DNA of 64,000 nucleotides from assembly GCA_016278725.1 (NCBI GenBank), contig JADQBG010000005.1, positions 60,781-124,780 of the forward strand, read 5' to 3'. A model generated the notes under the pieces. That model ran no database searches. It had not been told where the DNA came from and worked only from the letters and a program-made list of their open reading frames with translations. Origin of the DNA: Actinomycetota bacterium (GTDB lineage: Bacteria; Actinomycetota; Thermoleophilia; RBG-16-64-13). Position 1 is the stretch's first letter, and every line of letters begins with the position of its first letter. This document shows positions 35,380 to 43,340 of the stretch, piece after piece. The translations under genes were made by a program, and so were the position numbers.

Positions 35380-36354
35380 GTGCTGGTCGAGCGTAAAGAG
35401 ATCGAAAAGCTCCTGGTGCTCACCGCAGCAATCGAATCCGGGCTGATCGACGCCCTTGACGGGGGTGCCAAGACCGCGGAGGAAGTCGCCCTCGCGGCCT
35501 CGACCGATGAACGCGCCACCAGAATCGTGCTCGATGCCCTGGTGGACGTGGGTGCAGTTGATAGCGACGACGGCGACGACGGCGGCAGGCAGAGCTACCG
35601 GCTGAGCGCGGAAGGCCGGCGCCGACTGCTTGATCCGGGGCCGGACCTGGAACGCAATTCCCTGCTCCATCAGGCGAACAAGGCGCGGGGCTGGTTGGAA
35701 CTTCCTCAGGTCTTGAAGCAGGGCAAGCCGAAGCAGCGCGAGCGGAGCGCAGGCGGCCTGAGGACTTTTGTGCGGACCATGGCTGAGGGCGCTCCCCAAG
35801 CGATGGACGAGGTGGTGGACCGGGTCCTGGCATATTCGCGCGAGGGTATCCCGGAGAAGCCCCTGACTCTCTTGGACGCTGGCGGAGCCGTCGGGCACAT
35901 GGCGCGGCGTTTCAAGGCGAGGGGCGTCGAGGCGACGTTGTGCGACCGGCCGGAAGTGCTGGAGGAAGCCTGGGAATATCAGGGCGAAGGCGCCGCTCAG
36001 CTGAACTTTCATCCCTGTGATTTCACCGAGCAACTGCCGCCGGGGCCTTTTGACGTGATCTATCTGGGCAACGTCTACCACATATACGGCCCCGGGACGA
36101 ACGCCGAGGTCACCCGCATGGTGTTTGACTCGCTCGGACCGGGCGGTAGCATCGCGATTCGTGATTTCGTGCTGGGCCGGAGCACGCGGGCGCCCATGTT
36201 TGCCGTCAACATGTTGCAGGCCACCGCCGAGGGAGGGGTCTGGCGGGAGTCGCAGTATCGGGAGTGGCTAACCGAAGCGGGCTTCGAGGACATTCGGATC
36301 ATCGACCTGGAGCACGCGGACAACCAATTGATCTTCGGCCGTCGCCCTGTTTGA
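35380..36354 (+). CDS. SAM-dependent methyltransferase with winged-helix dimerisation domain
   Basis: 324 residues from GTG at 35380, 4 bases after the glutaredoxin-like gene. Residues 1-95 form a winged-helix O-methyltransferase dimerisation domain ('LTAAIESGLIDALDGGAKTAEEVALA'); the SAM-binding motif I is 'LLDAGGAVGHMARRF', and 'FDVIYLGNVYHIYGP' is the motif of the AdoMet O-methyltransferase/COMT-like group. The substrate is unknown. Genomic linkage to a rhodanese and glutaredoxin may hint at a sulfur- or selenium-containing substrate, but that is speculation. Confidence 0.85.
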   Translation: MLVERKEIEKLLVLTAAIESGLIDALDGGAKTAEEVALAASTDERATRIVLDALVDVGAVDSDDGDDGGRQSYRLSAEGRRRLLDPGPDLERNSLLHQANKARGWLELPQVLKQGKPKQRERSAGGLRTFVRTMAEGAPQAMDEVVDRVLAYSREGIPEKPLTLLDAGGAVGHMARRFKARGVEATLCDRPEVLEEAWEYQGEGAAQLNFHPCDFTEQLPPGPFDVIYLGNVYHIYGPGTNAEVTRMVFDSLGPGGSIAIRDFVLGRSTRAPMFAVNMLQATAEGGVWRESQYREWLTEAGFEDIRIIDLEHADNQLIFGRRPV

Positions 36355-36459
36355 TCAGGTCCCCCTGGGGCTCGTCGCCCCATAGGATGGGTTCCGCGGC
36401 TTGTAACCCGTACGGGCCGCGGGCCGGAATGCAAATGAACTAGCGAAAGGAACCGCAAA

Positions 36460-36954
36460 GTGGCGGACACCCAGCAGAACCTCATGGACGCCTTCGCCGG
36501 CGAATCCCAGGCCAATCGCCGTTATCTGGCATACGCCAACAAGGCTATGGAAGAGGGCTATCCGGCGGTGGCCAAGCGCTTTCGGGCGGCCGCGGAATCG
36601 GAGACCATCCACGCGATCAACCATCTGCGGACGATGGGTCAGCTGAAGAGCACCCGCGAGAACCTGCAGGCCGCGGCCGGGGGCGAAAACTACGAGCACA
36701 CCAGCATGTACCCCGACTTCATGAAAGAGGCCGAGGAGGCTGATGACAAAGAAGCCCGTTGCGTGTTCAACTGGGCGAACGAAGCCGAAAAGTTTCACGA
36801 GAAGATCTTTCAGGAGGCTCTCGCAGACTTAGACGGCGTTCAGGAGAAGCGGTACTACGTCTGCCATCACTGCGGTATGACCTATGAAGACGAAGTGCCC
36901 GACAAGTGCGTGGTCTGCGGGCGTCCCGCGGCTCAGATCTTCGAGATAGAGTAG
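36460..36954 (+). CDS. Rubrerythrin
   Basis: 164 residues from GTG with GAAAGGAA upstream. N-terminal four-helix ferritin-like diiron domain ('ESQANRRYLAYANKAMEEGYPAVAKRFRAAAESETIHAINH') with the Glu and His ligands, then a C-terminal rubredoxin-like domain with CHHC and CVVC. Reduces hydrogen peroxide in anaerobes with electrons through its rubredoxin centre. The next gene is a flavodiiron protein, and an FAD reductase follows, a typical oxygen-defence set. Confidence 0.95.
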   Translation: MADTQQNLMDAFAGESQANRRYLAYANKAMEEGYPAVAKRFRAAAESETIHAINHLRTMGQLKSTRENLQAAAGGENYEHTSMYPDFMKEAEEADDKEARCVFNWANEAEKFHEKIFQEALADLDGVQEKRYYVCHHCGMTYEDEVPDKCVVCGRPAAQIFEIE

Positions 36955-37068
36955 GGGCCGCACCTGCGGCGCCAAGGGAAGGGCGCGACTGCGGCGAGGG
37001 CGTCACTCAGCAGACCGCAGACGGGCTTTTCTGGTCGGGGCCCGGGTCGTTCGCGCCGGGGTTCCTGT

Positions 37069-37105
37069 TAGGATGAGAAACGCGGGGTGCCTCGCGCACC
37101 CCGCG
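37069..37105 (+). promoter_or_regulatory. -10 element and strong 5' hairpin of the flavodiiron gene
   Basis: TAGGAT at 37069-37074 predicts a transcript start near 37081, where a perfect 10-bp stem begins: CGCGGGGTGC (37081-37090), loop CTCGC, GCACCCCGCG (37096-37105). The start codon lies 36 bases later. The hairpin would cap the mRNA 5' end. Confidence 0.45.
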
Positions 37106-37141
37106 CCCACACCGGTAAGCAAACAGCCACAGGAGCCGAGG

Positions 37142-38365
37142 ATGGAGCGCTACCCTCTAAAAGAAGATATCTGGTGGGTCGGAGCGATCGACTGGAATGT
37201 CCGGGACTTCCACGGTTACGAGACCAAGCGGGGCACCACCTACAACTCGTACCTCATCACCGATGAGAAGAAGACTCTGGTCGACGGGGTGCGGAACGGT
37301 TTCGGTCCCGAGGTGCTCCGGCGGATCGGCAACTGCTGCGATCCCAAGACCATCGAGTACCTGGTGGTCAACCACGTCGAGCTGGACCACTCCGGATCGC
37401 TGCCCTGGCTCATCGAGAAGCTCTCGCCGGTGACCGTGGTGACTTCGAAGCGGGGGCGGGATTCTCTCGAGCAGCACTTTGCCAACGAGGGGTTTGCCGG
37501 CTGGGATATCCAGGTCGTCGGCAGTGGGGACGAGCTCTCGCTGGGCAAATACACGCTGAGCTTTCTGGAAGTCCCCATGGTTCATTGGCCGGACAGCATG
37601 TTCACCTACGTCAAAGAAGCCAAGACGCTCTTGCCCAATGACGGGTTCGGCCAGCATCTGGCCTCGTCCAAGCGCTTCGCCGACGAGAACGATATGAACA
37701 TTGTCTTCGAGGAAGCGGCCCGGTACTACGCCAACATCCTGATGCCCTTCGGCACCCAGATCAAGAAGACCCTGGGGAGGGTGCAGGAACTGGGCCTGGA
37801 GATCGACGTCATCGGCCCGAGTCACGGCGTGCTGTGGCGGCGCCCGGAAGATATCGAGCGCATCATCCAAGCCTATGCCGACTGGACCGAGTTCGAGGCC
37901 GAGCCCAAGGTGGCCCTGATCTTCGACACCATGTGGAAGTCCACCGAGAAGATGACCCGGGCGATCGAAGACGGAATCGCCCAGGAAGGCGTGCGCTGCG
38001 AAGTCCACCAACTCGGGCGCACGCCGATGGCGGACGTCGCGCTTGCGGTGCTCGAGAGCCAGGCCTTTCTCGTGGGCACGCCCACCCTCAACAACGGCAT
38101 GTTGCCTTCGGTCGGCGCCTTCATGACCTACATCAAGGGGTTGCGGCCGAAGAACCGGCTGGTGGGGGCTTACGGCTCTTTTGGCTGGGGAGGCGGAGGT
38201 GTCAAACAGGTCAACCAGGTTCTCGAAGAGCTGAAGCTGGATCAGGTCGATCCCCTCGAGCTCAAGTTCATCCCCACGGAGGACGACCTGTCGGCTTGCG
38301 TGGAGTGGGGCAGGAGCGTGGCGCGCCGGCTCAAGCAGACGGCAGAGGCGGACGCAAAGGCATAA
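37142..38365 (+). CDS. Flavodiiron protein (A-type, FprA-like)
   Basis: 407 residues from ATG 37142 with CAGGAG upstream. The beta-lactamase-like domain carries the diiron ligands in 'NHVELDHSGS' (H78, E80, D82, H83), H148, D167 and the His of 'GPSHG'. The C-terminal flavodoxin domain begins near residue 255 ('VALIFDTMWKSTEKM') and has 'GSFGWGGG' for FMN. No rubredoxin or NADH-oxidase tail is attached. The enzyme reduces O2 to water or NO to N2O; substrate choice cannot be read from sequence. Acts with rubredoxin-type donors, possibly via the adjacent rubrerythrin system. Confidence 0.95.
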   Translation: MERYPLKEDIWWVGAIDWNVRDFHGYETKRGTTYNSYLITDEKKTLVDGVRNGFGPEVLRRIGNCCDPKTIEYLVVNHVELDHSGSLPWLIEKLSPVTVVTSKRGRDSLEQHFANEGFAGWDIQVVGSGDELSLGKYTLSFLEVPMVHWPDSMFTYVKEAKTLLPNDGFGQHLASSKRFADENDMNIVFEEAARYYANILMPFGTQIKKTLGRVQELGLEIDVIGPSHGVLWRRPEDIERIIQAYADWTEFEAEPKVALIFDTMWKSTEKMTRAIEDGIAQEGVRCEVHQLGRTPMADVALAVLESQAFLVGTPTLNNGMLPSVGAFMTYIKGLRPKNRLVGAYGSFGWGGGGVKQVNQVLEELKLDQVDPLELKFIPTEDDLSACVEWGRSVARRLKQTAEADAKA

Positions 38366-38395
38366 CTGCGTTCTCGCGGTCGAGCGTGCGGGCGG

Positions 38396-39124
38396 TTAGG
38401 CGGAGTCTTCGTGACCGGGGCCCTCGGGCCCCGGCTTACTCACCCGGAAGCGCAGCCGGCAGATGTCCTTCACCGGCGTTCGTCGCTCGGCTTCTTCCAG
38501 CGTGAGAAGCTCTCCCTCGGTGCCGTCGAGCAGGCCTTCGAAGATCGCGTGGTCAAGCCCGCAGACCAGCCCGTCCGCCCTATGCGAGATCTCGCGAAAA
38601 AGGCAGTTCCTGACCTCGAGATCCAGGTGCTCGGCGTCCGGACGGATCAGCTCCACTCCCGCCCCCGACTCGGCCATCATCCCGAGCCTGGCTTCCCACC
38701 CGTCTCCGGCCTGCCGGCTGAGTCCGCGGCCAAACTCGAGCCCGATCTCGCGGAGCATCAACCCGGCGGCGTCGCCAAAGCGGGAGAGCGCTTCCACCAG
38801 CAGGCCGGAAAGGATCTCATACTGCCGGGCCGGCACCTGCAGATCGATGCGTTGCGCGCTCGGATAGTAGATCTTGGGCGGCCGGCCTTCCTTTCTCGCC
38901 TGGCGGTGGGGACGGCTGCAGAGCAGACCGCTGTCGACCAGCCGTTCCAGGTGGCTTCTGGCCACCGTTCGGTGGATGCGGAAGGCCTCGGCCACTTCAG
39001 CCGCCGACTGGGGTTGGTTGGCGGCCGTAACGTGGCGGAAGATGCCTCGCCGAGTGGGATCGGCCAGGCTTTCGGCCACCAGGTCGAACTCTGATCCGGC
39101 GGTGAATCGGTCCGGCAATTCCAT
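38396..39124 (-). CDS. Winged-helix regulator, ArsR/SufR-like (COG2345 type)
   Basis: 242 residues. N-terminal winged helix (about 8-90) with 'LADPTRRGIFRHVTAANQPQSAAEVAEAFRIHRTVARSHLERLVDSGLL'. The C-terminal part has 'LEVRNCLFREISHRADGLVCGLDHAIFEGLL', which resembles the cysteine-containing effector domain of SufR and related regulators, where cysteines bind an Fe-S cluster. Here the candidate ligands are the Cys of NCLF, the Cys of LVCGL and one near the C-terminus (DICRL). Lies divergent from the FAD reductase gene and convergent to the flavodiiron gene, so it probably controls the redox island. Confidence 0.82.
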   Translation of the reverse strand: MELPDRFTAGSEFDLVAESLADPTRRGIFRHVTAANQPQSAAEVAEAFRIHRTVARSHLERLVDSGLLCSRPHRQARKEGRPPKIYYPSAQRIDLQVPARQYEILSGLLVEALSRFGDAAGLMLREIGLEFGRGLSRQAGDGWEARLGMMAESGAGVELIRPDAEHLDLEVRNCLFREISHRADGLVCGLDHAIFEGLLDGTEGELLTLEEAERRTPVKDICRLRFRVSKPGPEGPGHEDSA

Positions 39125-39221
39125 TCGCCAAACCTATAAGAACACCCCGGCGCGGGCAAGGACTATCGAGCAGTGAGGTGCACGGAACGGATGGGCTGGG
39201 GCTGCCGTCCGGTCCGGCTGA

Positions 39222-39227
39222 TAGAAT
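39222..39227 (+). promoter_or_regulatory. Possible -10 of the FAD reductase gene
   Basis: TAGAAT lies 60 bases before the start codon at 39287. No good -35 is seen at the right distance, which would fit an activator-dependent promoter, perhaps using the divergent regulator. Confidence 0.3.
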
Positions 39228-39286
39228 CGGCGCGTAGAGTTCACGCATAAATCGAGCTTCGCGCCACATCCCGAGGAGGGGCTTCG

Positions 39287-40645
39287 ATGGGGAAGTACGT
39301 CATCATCGGCAACGGGGTCACGGGCACCCGGGCCGCCGAGGTGCTCCGCGGCCAGCAGCCGGATGCCGAAATCACGCTGATGACCGAGGAGGACTATCCC
39401 TTCTACCGTCGTCCGCAACTGCCCGATTTCGTGGCCGGAAAGGTGGCGGGCGCCGCTCTTTGGGGCAAGCGCAGCGAGTTCTACGATCGCGAACGGTTGG
39501 AGCTCCGTCTCTCGTGCCGTGTCGAGTCGGTGGACGCCGACGCGGGCAAGGTGCGCTTGGCCTCGGGTGAGGAAGTCGGCTACGACTCCCTGCTGGTCGC
39601 CACCGGCCGTCAGGTCGACGGCGGGGGCCTGCCGGGAGAGAAACTAGACGGGGTCGTCTGCCTGAAGACGCTCGATCAGGCCAAGGCGCTTCGCGAGAGC
39701 GGTGGTGAGGGGCGCCGTGCGGTGGTCTACGGCGATGGGCTGGTGGCTCTGGAGATGGTGCGGGCGCTCGCGGGAGCGGGCTTCGCCACGACCTACGCCG
39801 TGCCTGGGCCCCGCATCTGGCCGGACGTCCTGGATGAAGACGCCGCCGACATCGCCGCCGCCCGGCTGCGCGCGGCCGGCGCCGAGTTGGTCACGGGGTC
39901 TCCCGCCGAGCGGGTGGCCGGTACCGACGGAAGGGCGCGCGCGCTCGTGCTCGCCAACGGCACCGAACTCGAGGGTGAGGTGTTTGGGGTGTGCGCCCGT
40001 TACCGCCCCGCCCTGTCCTTCCTGCCCGGAGACGGCGGTGCCTTCGCCGTGGCGGAAGATCTGACCACTCCCTGGGAGGGGATCTGGGCCGCCGGAGACG
40101 TCACCAGCGATCCTTCCCGGGGTTATTTCAACTGGCTGCGCTCTTGGCGCGAAGGAGCGGCGGCGGGAGTGGCCATGGCCGGCGGGGCCGTGGAACCGGC
40201 CGACAAGCTCGATCTGCTGAACATGCAGATCTACGGCCTCAGTCTGGTCGCCATCGGTAAGACGACGGTCGCCTACCGTTCCGGCTTCAGCGAGATGCGC
40301 GGGGAGTACCCGTATGGAGAGTTCTACAAGAAGCTGGTGTTCGATCCGGATGACGTGTTGGTCGGCGCCGTGTTGCTCGGGGGCATCGCCGAGGCCGGGG
40401 CTTTGGAAGAGGCGATCCGCGGCCGCACGAAGAAGGCCGATCTGGACGCCGGCCTGCTTCACCAGATGTTCGATCGCACCTACCGCACCGAATACCTGGG
40501 GGTTCAGTGTCCCGTCTGCCGGCACGAAATCCAGTTGAGCCCGGGAGCGGCGGCCGGCGATTTGGTGACCTGCCCCATTTGCGGCGTGGATTTTCGTCTG
40601 GAACGTGGCCAAGGCGCCGCCTTCGTGGCCAAGATCGCCCGCTAG
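39287..40645 (+). CDS. FAD-dependent pyridine-nucleotide oxidoreductase with zinc-ribbon tail
   Basis: 452 residues from ATG with GAGGAGGG upstream. Begins with the FAD motif 'YVIIGNGVTGTRAAEVLRG' and shows the NirB/rubredoxin-reductase pattern 'PFYRRPQLPDFVAG', a second NAD-binding segment ('VVYGDGLVALEMVRALA', unusual in lacking the full GxGxxG) and the FAD-closing 'IWAAGDV'. A C-terminal extension carries CPVC and CPIC (about 404-430), a zinc ribbon or rubredoxin-like centre. It is a plausible NAD(P)H-dependent reductase for rubrerythrin or the flavodiiron protein, with the ribbon as docking or electron-relay site. The substrate is not proven. Confidence 0.85.
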   Translation: MGKYVIIGNGVTGTRAAEVLRGQQPDAEITLMTEEDYPFYRRPQLPDFVAGKVAGAALWGKRSEFYDRERLELRLSCRVESVDADAGKVRLASGEEVGYDSLLVATGRQVDGGGLPGEKLDGVVCLKTLDQAKALRESGGEGRRAVVYGDGLVALEMVRALAGAGFATTYAVPGPRIWPDVLDEDAADIAAARLRAAGAELVTGSPAERVAGTDGRARALVLANGTELEGEVFGVCARYRPALSFLPGDGGAFAVAEDLTTPWEGIWAAGDVTSDPSRGYFNWLRSWREGAAAGVAMAGGAVEPADKLDLLNMQIYGLSLVAIGKTTVAYRSGFSEMRGEYPYGEFYKKLVFDPDDVLVGAVLLGGIAEAGALEEAIRGRTKKADLDAGLLHQMFDRTYRTEYLGVQCPVCRHEIQLSPGAAAGDLVTCPICGVDFRLERGQGAAFVAKIAR

Positions 40646-40666
40646 AAGACCAGAGGCGGAGGCAAG

Positions 40667-41284
40667 ATGGCGCGCACCGTACTTGGAATCGCCGGGAGCC
40701 CCCGGCGGCAGGGAAACACCGAGACCCTGCTCGATTGGGTACTCGAAGCCGCGCAGGAGGCTGGAGCCGAGGTGGTCAAGATCCGGCTGCGGCAGCTGAA
40801 CATACGCGGTTGCGTGGCCTGTGAAGGCTGCCTCGATGACGGAGCCTGCGTGCAGCGGGACGACATGCAGGAACTCTATCCTCACCTGCGCGAGGCGGAC
40901 AGCATCGTGCTCGCGGCGCCCATCTTTTCCATGGGCATGGCGGCCCAGGCCAAGGCCATGGTCGATCGCTGTCAGCCGTTCTGGGCCATAAAGTACGTGC
41001 TCCGTCAGCGGGTGGTACCCGAGGGCCGGCCGGAGCGCCGGGGAGTCTACCTCTCCGCCGCGGGCACGACTTTCGACGACGTCTTCGACGGGGCCCGGCA
41101 GGTGGCGGACTACTTCTTTCACGTGCTCGAGGCCAAGAAGATCGGGGAGCTTCTCTGCCCGGGAGTGGATGCCAAGGGTGAGATAATGGACTTCGAGGGT
41201 GCCCGTGAGGTGGCGGCCGATCTCGGACGCAGGCTGGCGGATGAGTCCTCCGGGGAGGGCAAAGTTGGCGGTCCGGCCGCCTGA
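40667..41284 (+). CDS. Iron-sulfur flavoprotein (NADPH-dependent FMN reductase family)
   Basis: 205 residues, 21 bases after the FAD reductase. Flavodoxin-like fold: 'VLGIAGSPRRQGNTETLLDWVL' (FMN phosphate loop) and 'LAAPIFSMGMAAQAKAMVDR'. Compact cysteine motif 'CVACEGCLDDGAC' (C-x2-C-x2-C-x5-C) at about 46-58 matches the Fe4S4 site of archaeal-type Isf proteins. These flavoproteins move electrons between ferredoxin and acceptors such as O2 or peroxide, in line with the neighbouring oxygen-defence genes. Confidence 0.88.
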   Translation: MARTVLGIAGSPRRQGNTETLLDWVLEAAQEAGAEVVKIRLRQLNIRGCVACEGCLDDGACVQRDDMQELYPHLREADSIVLAAPIFSMGMAAQAKAMVDRCQPFWAIKYVLRQRVVPEGRPERRGVYLSAAGTTFDDVFDGARQVADYFFHVLEAKKIGELLCPGVDAKGEIMDFEGAREVAADLGRRLADESSGEGKVGGPAA

Positions 41285-41311
41285 GCAAGTTTGAGCGGGC
41301 GCTTTCCGGGC

Positions 41312-41327
41312 CATTAAGCACTTAATG
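41312..41327 (+). promoter_or_regulatory. Perfect 16-bp palindromic operator candidate
   Basis: CATTAAGCACTTAATG: arms CATTAAG and CTTAATG around CA. It is an AT-rich perfect palindrome in GC-rich DNA, 35 bases before the first zinc-ribbon gene. Typical size for a dimeric winged-helix or LysR-like regulator site. Confidence 0.5.
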
Positions 41328-41361
41328 AATCCGGAGCACCGGATGAACGGAGAGGGGATAG

Positions 41362-41607
41362 GTGAACGAACAATACAAGAGCTGCATTAATTGCGGACGC
41401 CCCCTCCAGCACAGATTCGAGGAGGAAGGGCGCGAGGTCACGGGCGCCAGCCGAGCGACAGGTCAGTGCGAGATATACCGGATCTGGTTTTGCGTGAATC
41501 CTGATTGCGTCATGTTCAAGACGGACGTCTACAACGAGCAGGTGGGCGAAGTGGCCGGCGAGATCGGTAGCACCGCTGCCGAGCTTCCGGATAACGAGAG
41601 GAGCTAG
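41362..41607 (+). CDS. Small four-cysteine protein, unknown function
   Basis: 81 residues from GTG (GGGGATAG upstream). Two CxxC-type knuckles: 'CINCGRPL' at the N-terminus and 'FCVNPDCVMF' in the middle, plus a single Cys in 'GQCEIYRIWF'; likely a zinc ribbon. The acidic C-terminus is without motif. I do not recognise the family. It is followed after two bases by another zinc-ribbon gene; the two may form a pair under the palindromic operator upstream. Confidence 0.75.
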   Translation: MNEQYKSCINCGRPLQHRFEEEGREVTGASRATGQCEIYRIWFCVNPDCVMFKTDVYNEQVGEVAGEIGSTAAELPDNERS

Positions 41608-41609
41608 AG

Positions 41610-41846
41610 GTGACAGAACTGCATTACTGTGACGAGTGCGGGAAGGAAGAAGCGCACGTCCATCTGGAGACCAAGGGCGGCGAGACCCAGTATCTGTGCA
41701 CCAACGTGGAGTGCATGATGGCGGCCGGGCTTTGCCCTCACTGCCACGTCAACCTGGAGATCACCCTGGGCGACGAGGGCACGGAAATCTACAGCTGCCC
41801 GGACTGCGACTTCAACCAGACCTACAAGGATCTGGGCCAGCCCTAA
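41610..41846 (+). CDS. Small zinc-ribbon protein, unknown function
   Basis: 78 residues from GTG. Seven cysteines in three groups: 'YCDECG', 'LCTNVECMM' and 'LCPHCHV....YSCPDCDF'. This gives two probable zinc ribbons; the last one resembles the rubredoxin-like knuckles of rubrerythrin tails. I do not recognise the family. Two bases after the previous small gene and three before the PspC-like gene, so one operon. A chaperone-like or electron-carrier role in the redox island is possible but not shown. Confidence 0.75.
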   Translation: MTELHYCDECGKEEAHVHLETKGGETQYLCTNVECMMAAGLCPHCHVNLEITLGDEGTEIYSCPDCDFNQTYKDLGQP

Positions 41847-41849
41847 GCC

Positions 41850-42050
41850 ATGGCATCGAAACGACTCTACAGATCGCGGGAGAACCGCATGCTCGGTGGG
41901 GTGTCCGGCGGGCTCGCCGAATATCTCGATGTGGACGTGACCTTGATCCGGGTTCTCTGGGTCCTGGTCACCCTCCTTGGCGGCAGCGGAGTGCTCGCCT
42001 ACATCATCCTCTGGATCATCGTTCCCGAGGAGCCACGGGCTGCTGGATGA
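41850..42050 (+). CDS. PspC-domain membrane protein
   Basis: 66 residues from ATG. 'LYRSRENRMLGGVSGGLAEYLDVDVTLIRVLWVLVTLLGGSGVLAYIILWIIVPEE' is a complete minimal PspC domain: an N-terminal amphipathic part and one long transmembrane segment. PspC proteins sense or respond to envelope stress. The final 35 bases overlap, in the other direction, the 3' end of the GyrI-like gene. Confidence 0.92.
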   Translation: MASKRLYRSRENRMLGGVSGGLAEYLDVDVTLIRVLWVLVTLLGGSGVLAYIILWIIVPEEPRAAG

Positions 42051-42594
42051 TCAGGTGCACCTGACCCCGGGGTAGGGTACCCGGCTCTGCCAGGTAGACC
42101 TCCCGGGGCGGCCCTGAGGGTTGCCGCCCCCGAGCGGCCACCCACTGCTGCACTTTTCCGTATGCCGGTCCCGAATCGCTTCCTGCCCCCTGGAATTCCA
42201 GGGCGGCCGCTTCGGTGGGCGGTAGCTCGAGCACCTCGAAGTCACTGCGCGCATCGCTTCCCCCGAGGGACCGGGTTCCCGAAGCCGCGTCCGAAGCCGC
42301 GTCCGAAGCCGTGCCCATGACTGCGCGGGCGCGCTCCGCGGTTTCGTCCTGGACGGGATAGGCCAGGTGGTACTGCGTCTCTTCCGGCGGCGTGGTTTCG
42401 GGGTCGTCGTAGAAGATGCCTATCGGGGGTCCGCTGGCGTCCAGGCCCAGCTCTTCCATGAATTCGCGCAACTCGGTCAGGGGCCCCGAGAGTTTCCAGT
42501 AGGGTCCGGCGCGGCGGAGGGAAACCGCGCGGAATCCCTCCACCTGCATCAGGGTGACCTCGCCGGGTTGGGGATGCCTGTCGTGCTCTGTCAT
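42016..42594 (-). CDS. GyrI-like/effector-binding domain protein
   Basis: 192 residues; starts with an ATG overlapping the cbiO stop. 'VEGFRAVSLRRAGPYWKLSGPLTELREFMEELGL' and 'GIFYDDPETTPPEETQYHLAYPV' match the GyrI-like (SOUL/BmrR effector) fold in two halves. A low-complexity insertion with SDAASDAASG repeats, encoded by a 12-bp tandem repeat, separates them. Such domains bind small aromatic or amphipathic molecules; without a DNA-binding part it may be a scavenger or enzyme-like protein. Last gene of the fur-cbi operon. Confidence 0.75.
   Translation of the reverse strand: MTEHDRHPQPGEVTLMQVEGFRAVSLRRAGPYWKLSGPLTELREFMEELGLDASGPPIGIFYDDPETTPPEETQYHLAYPVQDETAERARAVMGTASDAASDAASGTRSLGGSDARSDFEVLELPPTEAAALEFQGAGSDSGPAYGKVQQWVAARGRQPSGPPREVYLAEPGTLPRGQVHLIIQQPVAPRER
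42280..42311 (+). repeat. 12-bp tandem repeat inside the GyrI-like gene
   Basis: CGAAGCCGCGTC occurs at 42280-42291 and 42292-42303, then in part at 42304-42311. It encodes SDAA repeats on the minus strand and keeps the frame. Confidence 0.85.
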
Positions 42595-43340
42595 CTTCTC
42601 CTCCCGTCGGGCGTGAAACCGTAGGGCAGCTCCAGGCCGTAGCGTTGGAGCAGGGCCTCGTCGCTTAGGATCTGCTCGATGGGCCCGTCTCCTGCCACCC
42701 TACCCTCTGCGAGGATGACGGCACGCGTGCAACTCTCGTAGGCGTAGGGCAGATCGTGCGTGACCACCAGGCGGGTCACCGGCAACCGGTTGAGCAGTTC
42801 GATCAGGCCGCGGCGCCCGCGCGGATCCAGATTGGAGGAGGGCTCGTCCAGCACCAGCAGTTCGGGCCGCATGGCGAGCACGGTCGCGGTCGCCACCCGC
42901 TTGCGCTCGCCGAACGAGAGGTGGTGCGCCGCCCGATCGCCGGCGTGGGCCATGCCCACCGCCTCCAGCGCCTGGTGCACCCGGTCCGCGACCTCGGCTC
43001 GGCTGAGGCCCATGTTCAGCGGGCCGAACGCGACGTCCTCGGCCACGGTGGTCAGGAAGAGCTGATCGTCCGGGTCTTGGAACACCAGTCCCACGCGCCG
43101 GCGGATCTCCCTCAGGTTGTCTTTGGTGACCGCCAGGCCGAATATGCGCACGTCTCCCCGTCCCCGAAGGATACCGTTCAGGTGGAGCAGCAGGGTGGAC
43201 TTGCCCGCGCCGTTTGGGCCGATCAGCGCGACCGACTCCCCGGCCGCAATGGCCAGATCAACCCCCCGAAGCGCCGGCGTGCCGTCGGGGTAGGTGTATT
43301 CGACGTTCTGCATCTCGACGGCCAAGGCCCGGTCGCTCAT
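42591..43340 (-). CDS. cbiO: Cobalt/nickel ECF transporter ATPase
   Basis: 249 residues. ABC ATPase with Walker A GPNGAGKST (41-49), Q-loop 'VFQDPDDQLF', signature LSFGE, Walker B 'LLVLDEPSSNLD' and H-loop 'VTHDL'. The Q-loop and 'LSFGERKRVA' signature are typical of CbiO/EcfA subunits. It powers the CbiMNQ membrane complex next to it. Overlaps both neighbours by 4 bases. Confidence 0.95.
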   Translation of the reverse strand: MSDRALAVEMQNVEYTYPDGTPALRGVDLAIAAGESVALIGPNGAGKSTLLLHLNGILRGRGDVRIFGLAVTKDNLREIRRRVGLVFQDPDDQLFLTTVAEDVAFGPLNMGLSRAEVADRVHQALEAVGMAHAGDRAAHHLSFGERKRVATATVLAMRPELLVLDEPSSNLDPRGRRGLIELLNRLPVTRLVVTHDLPYAYESCTRAVILAEGRVAGDGPIEQILSDEALLQRYGLELPYGFTPDGRRR

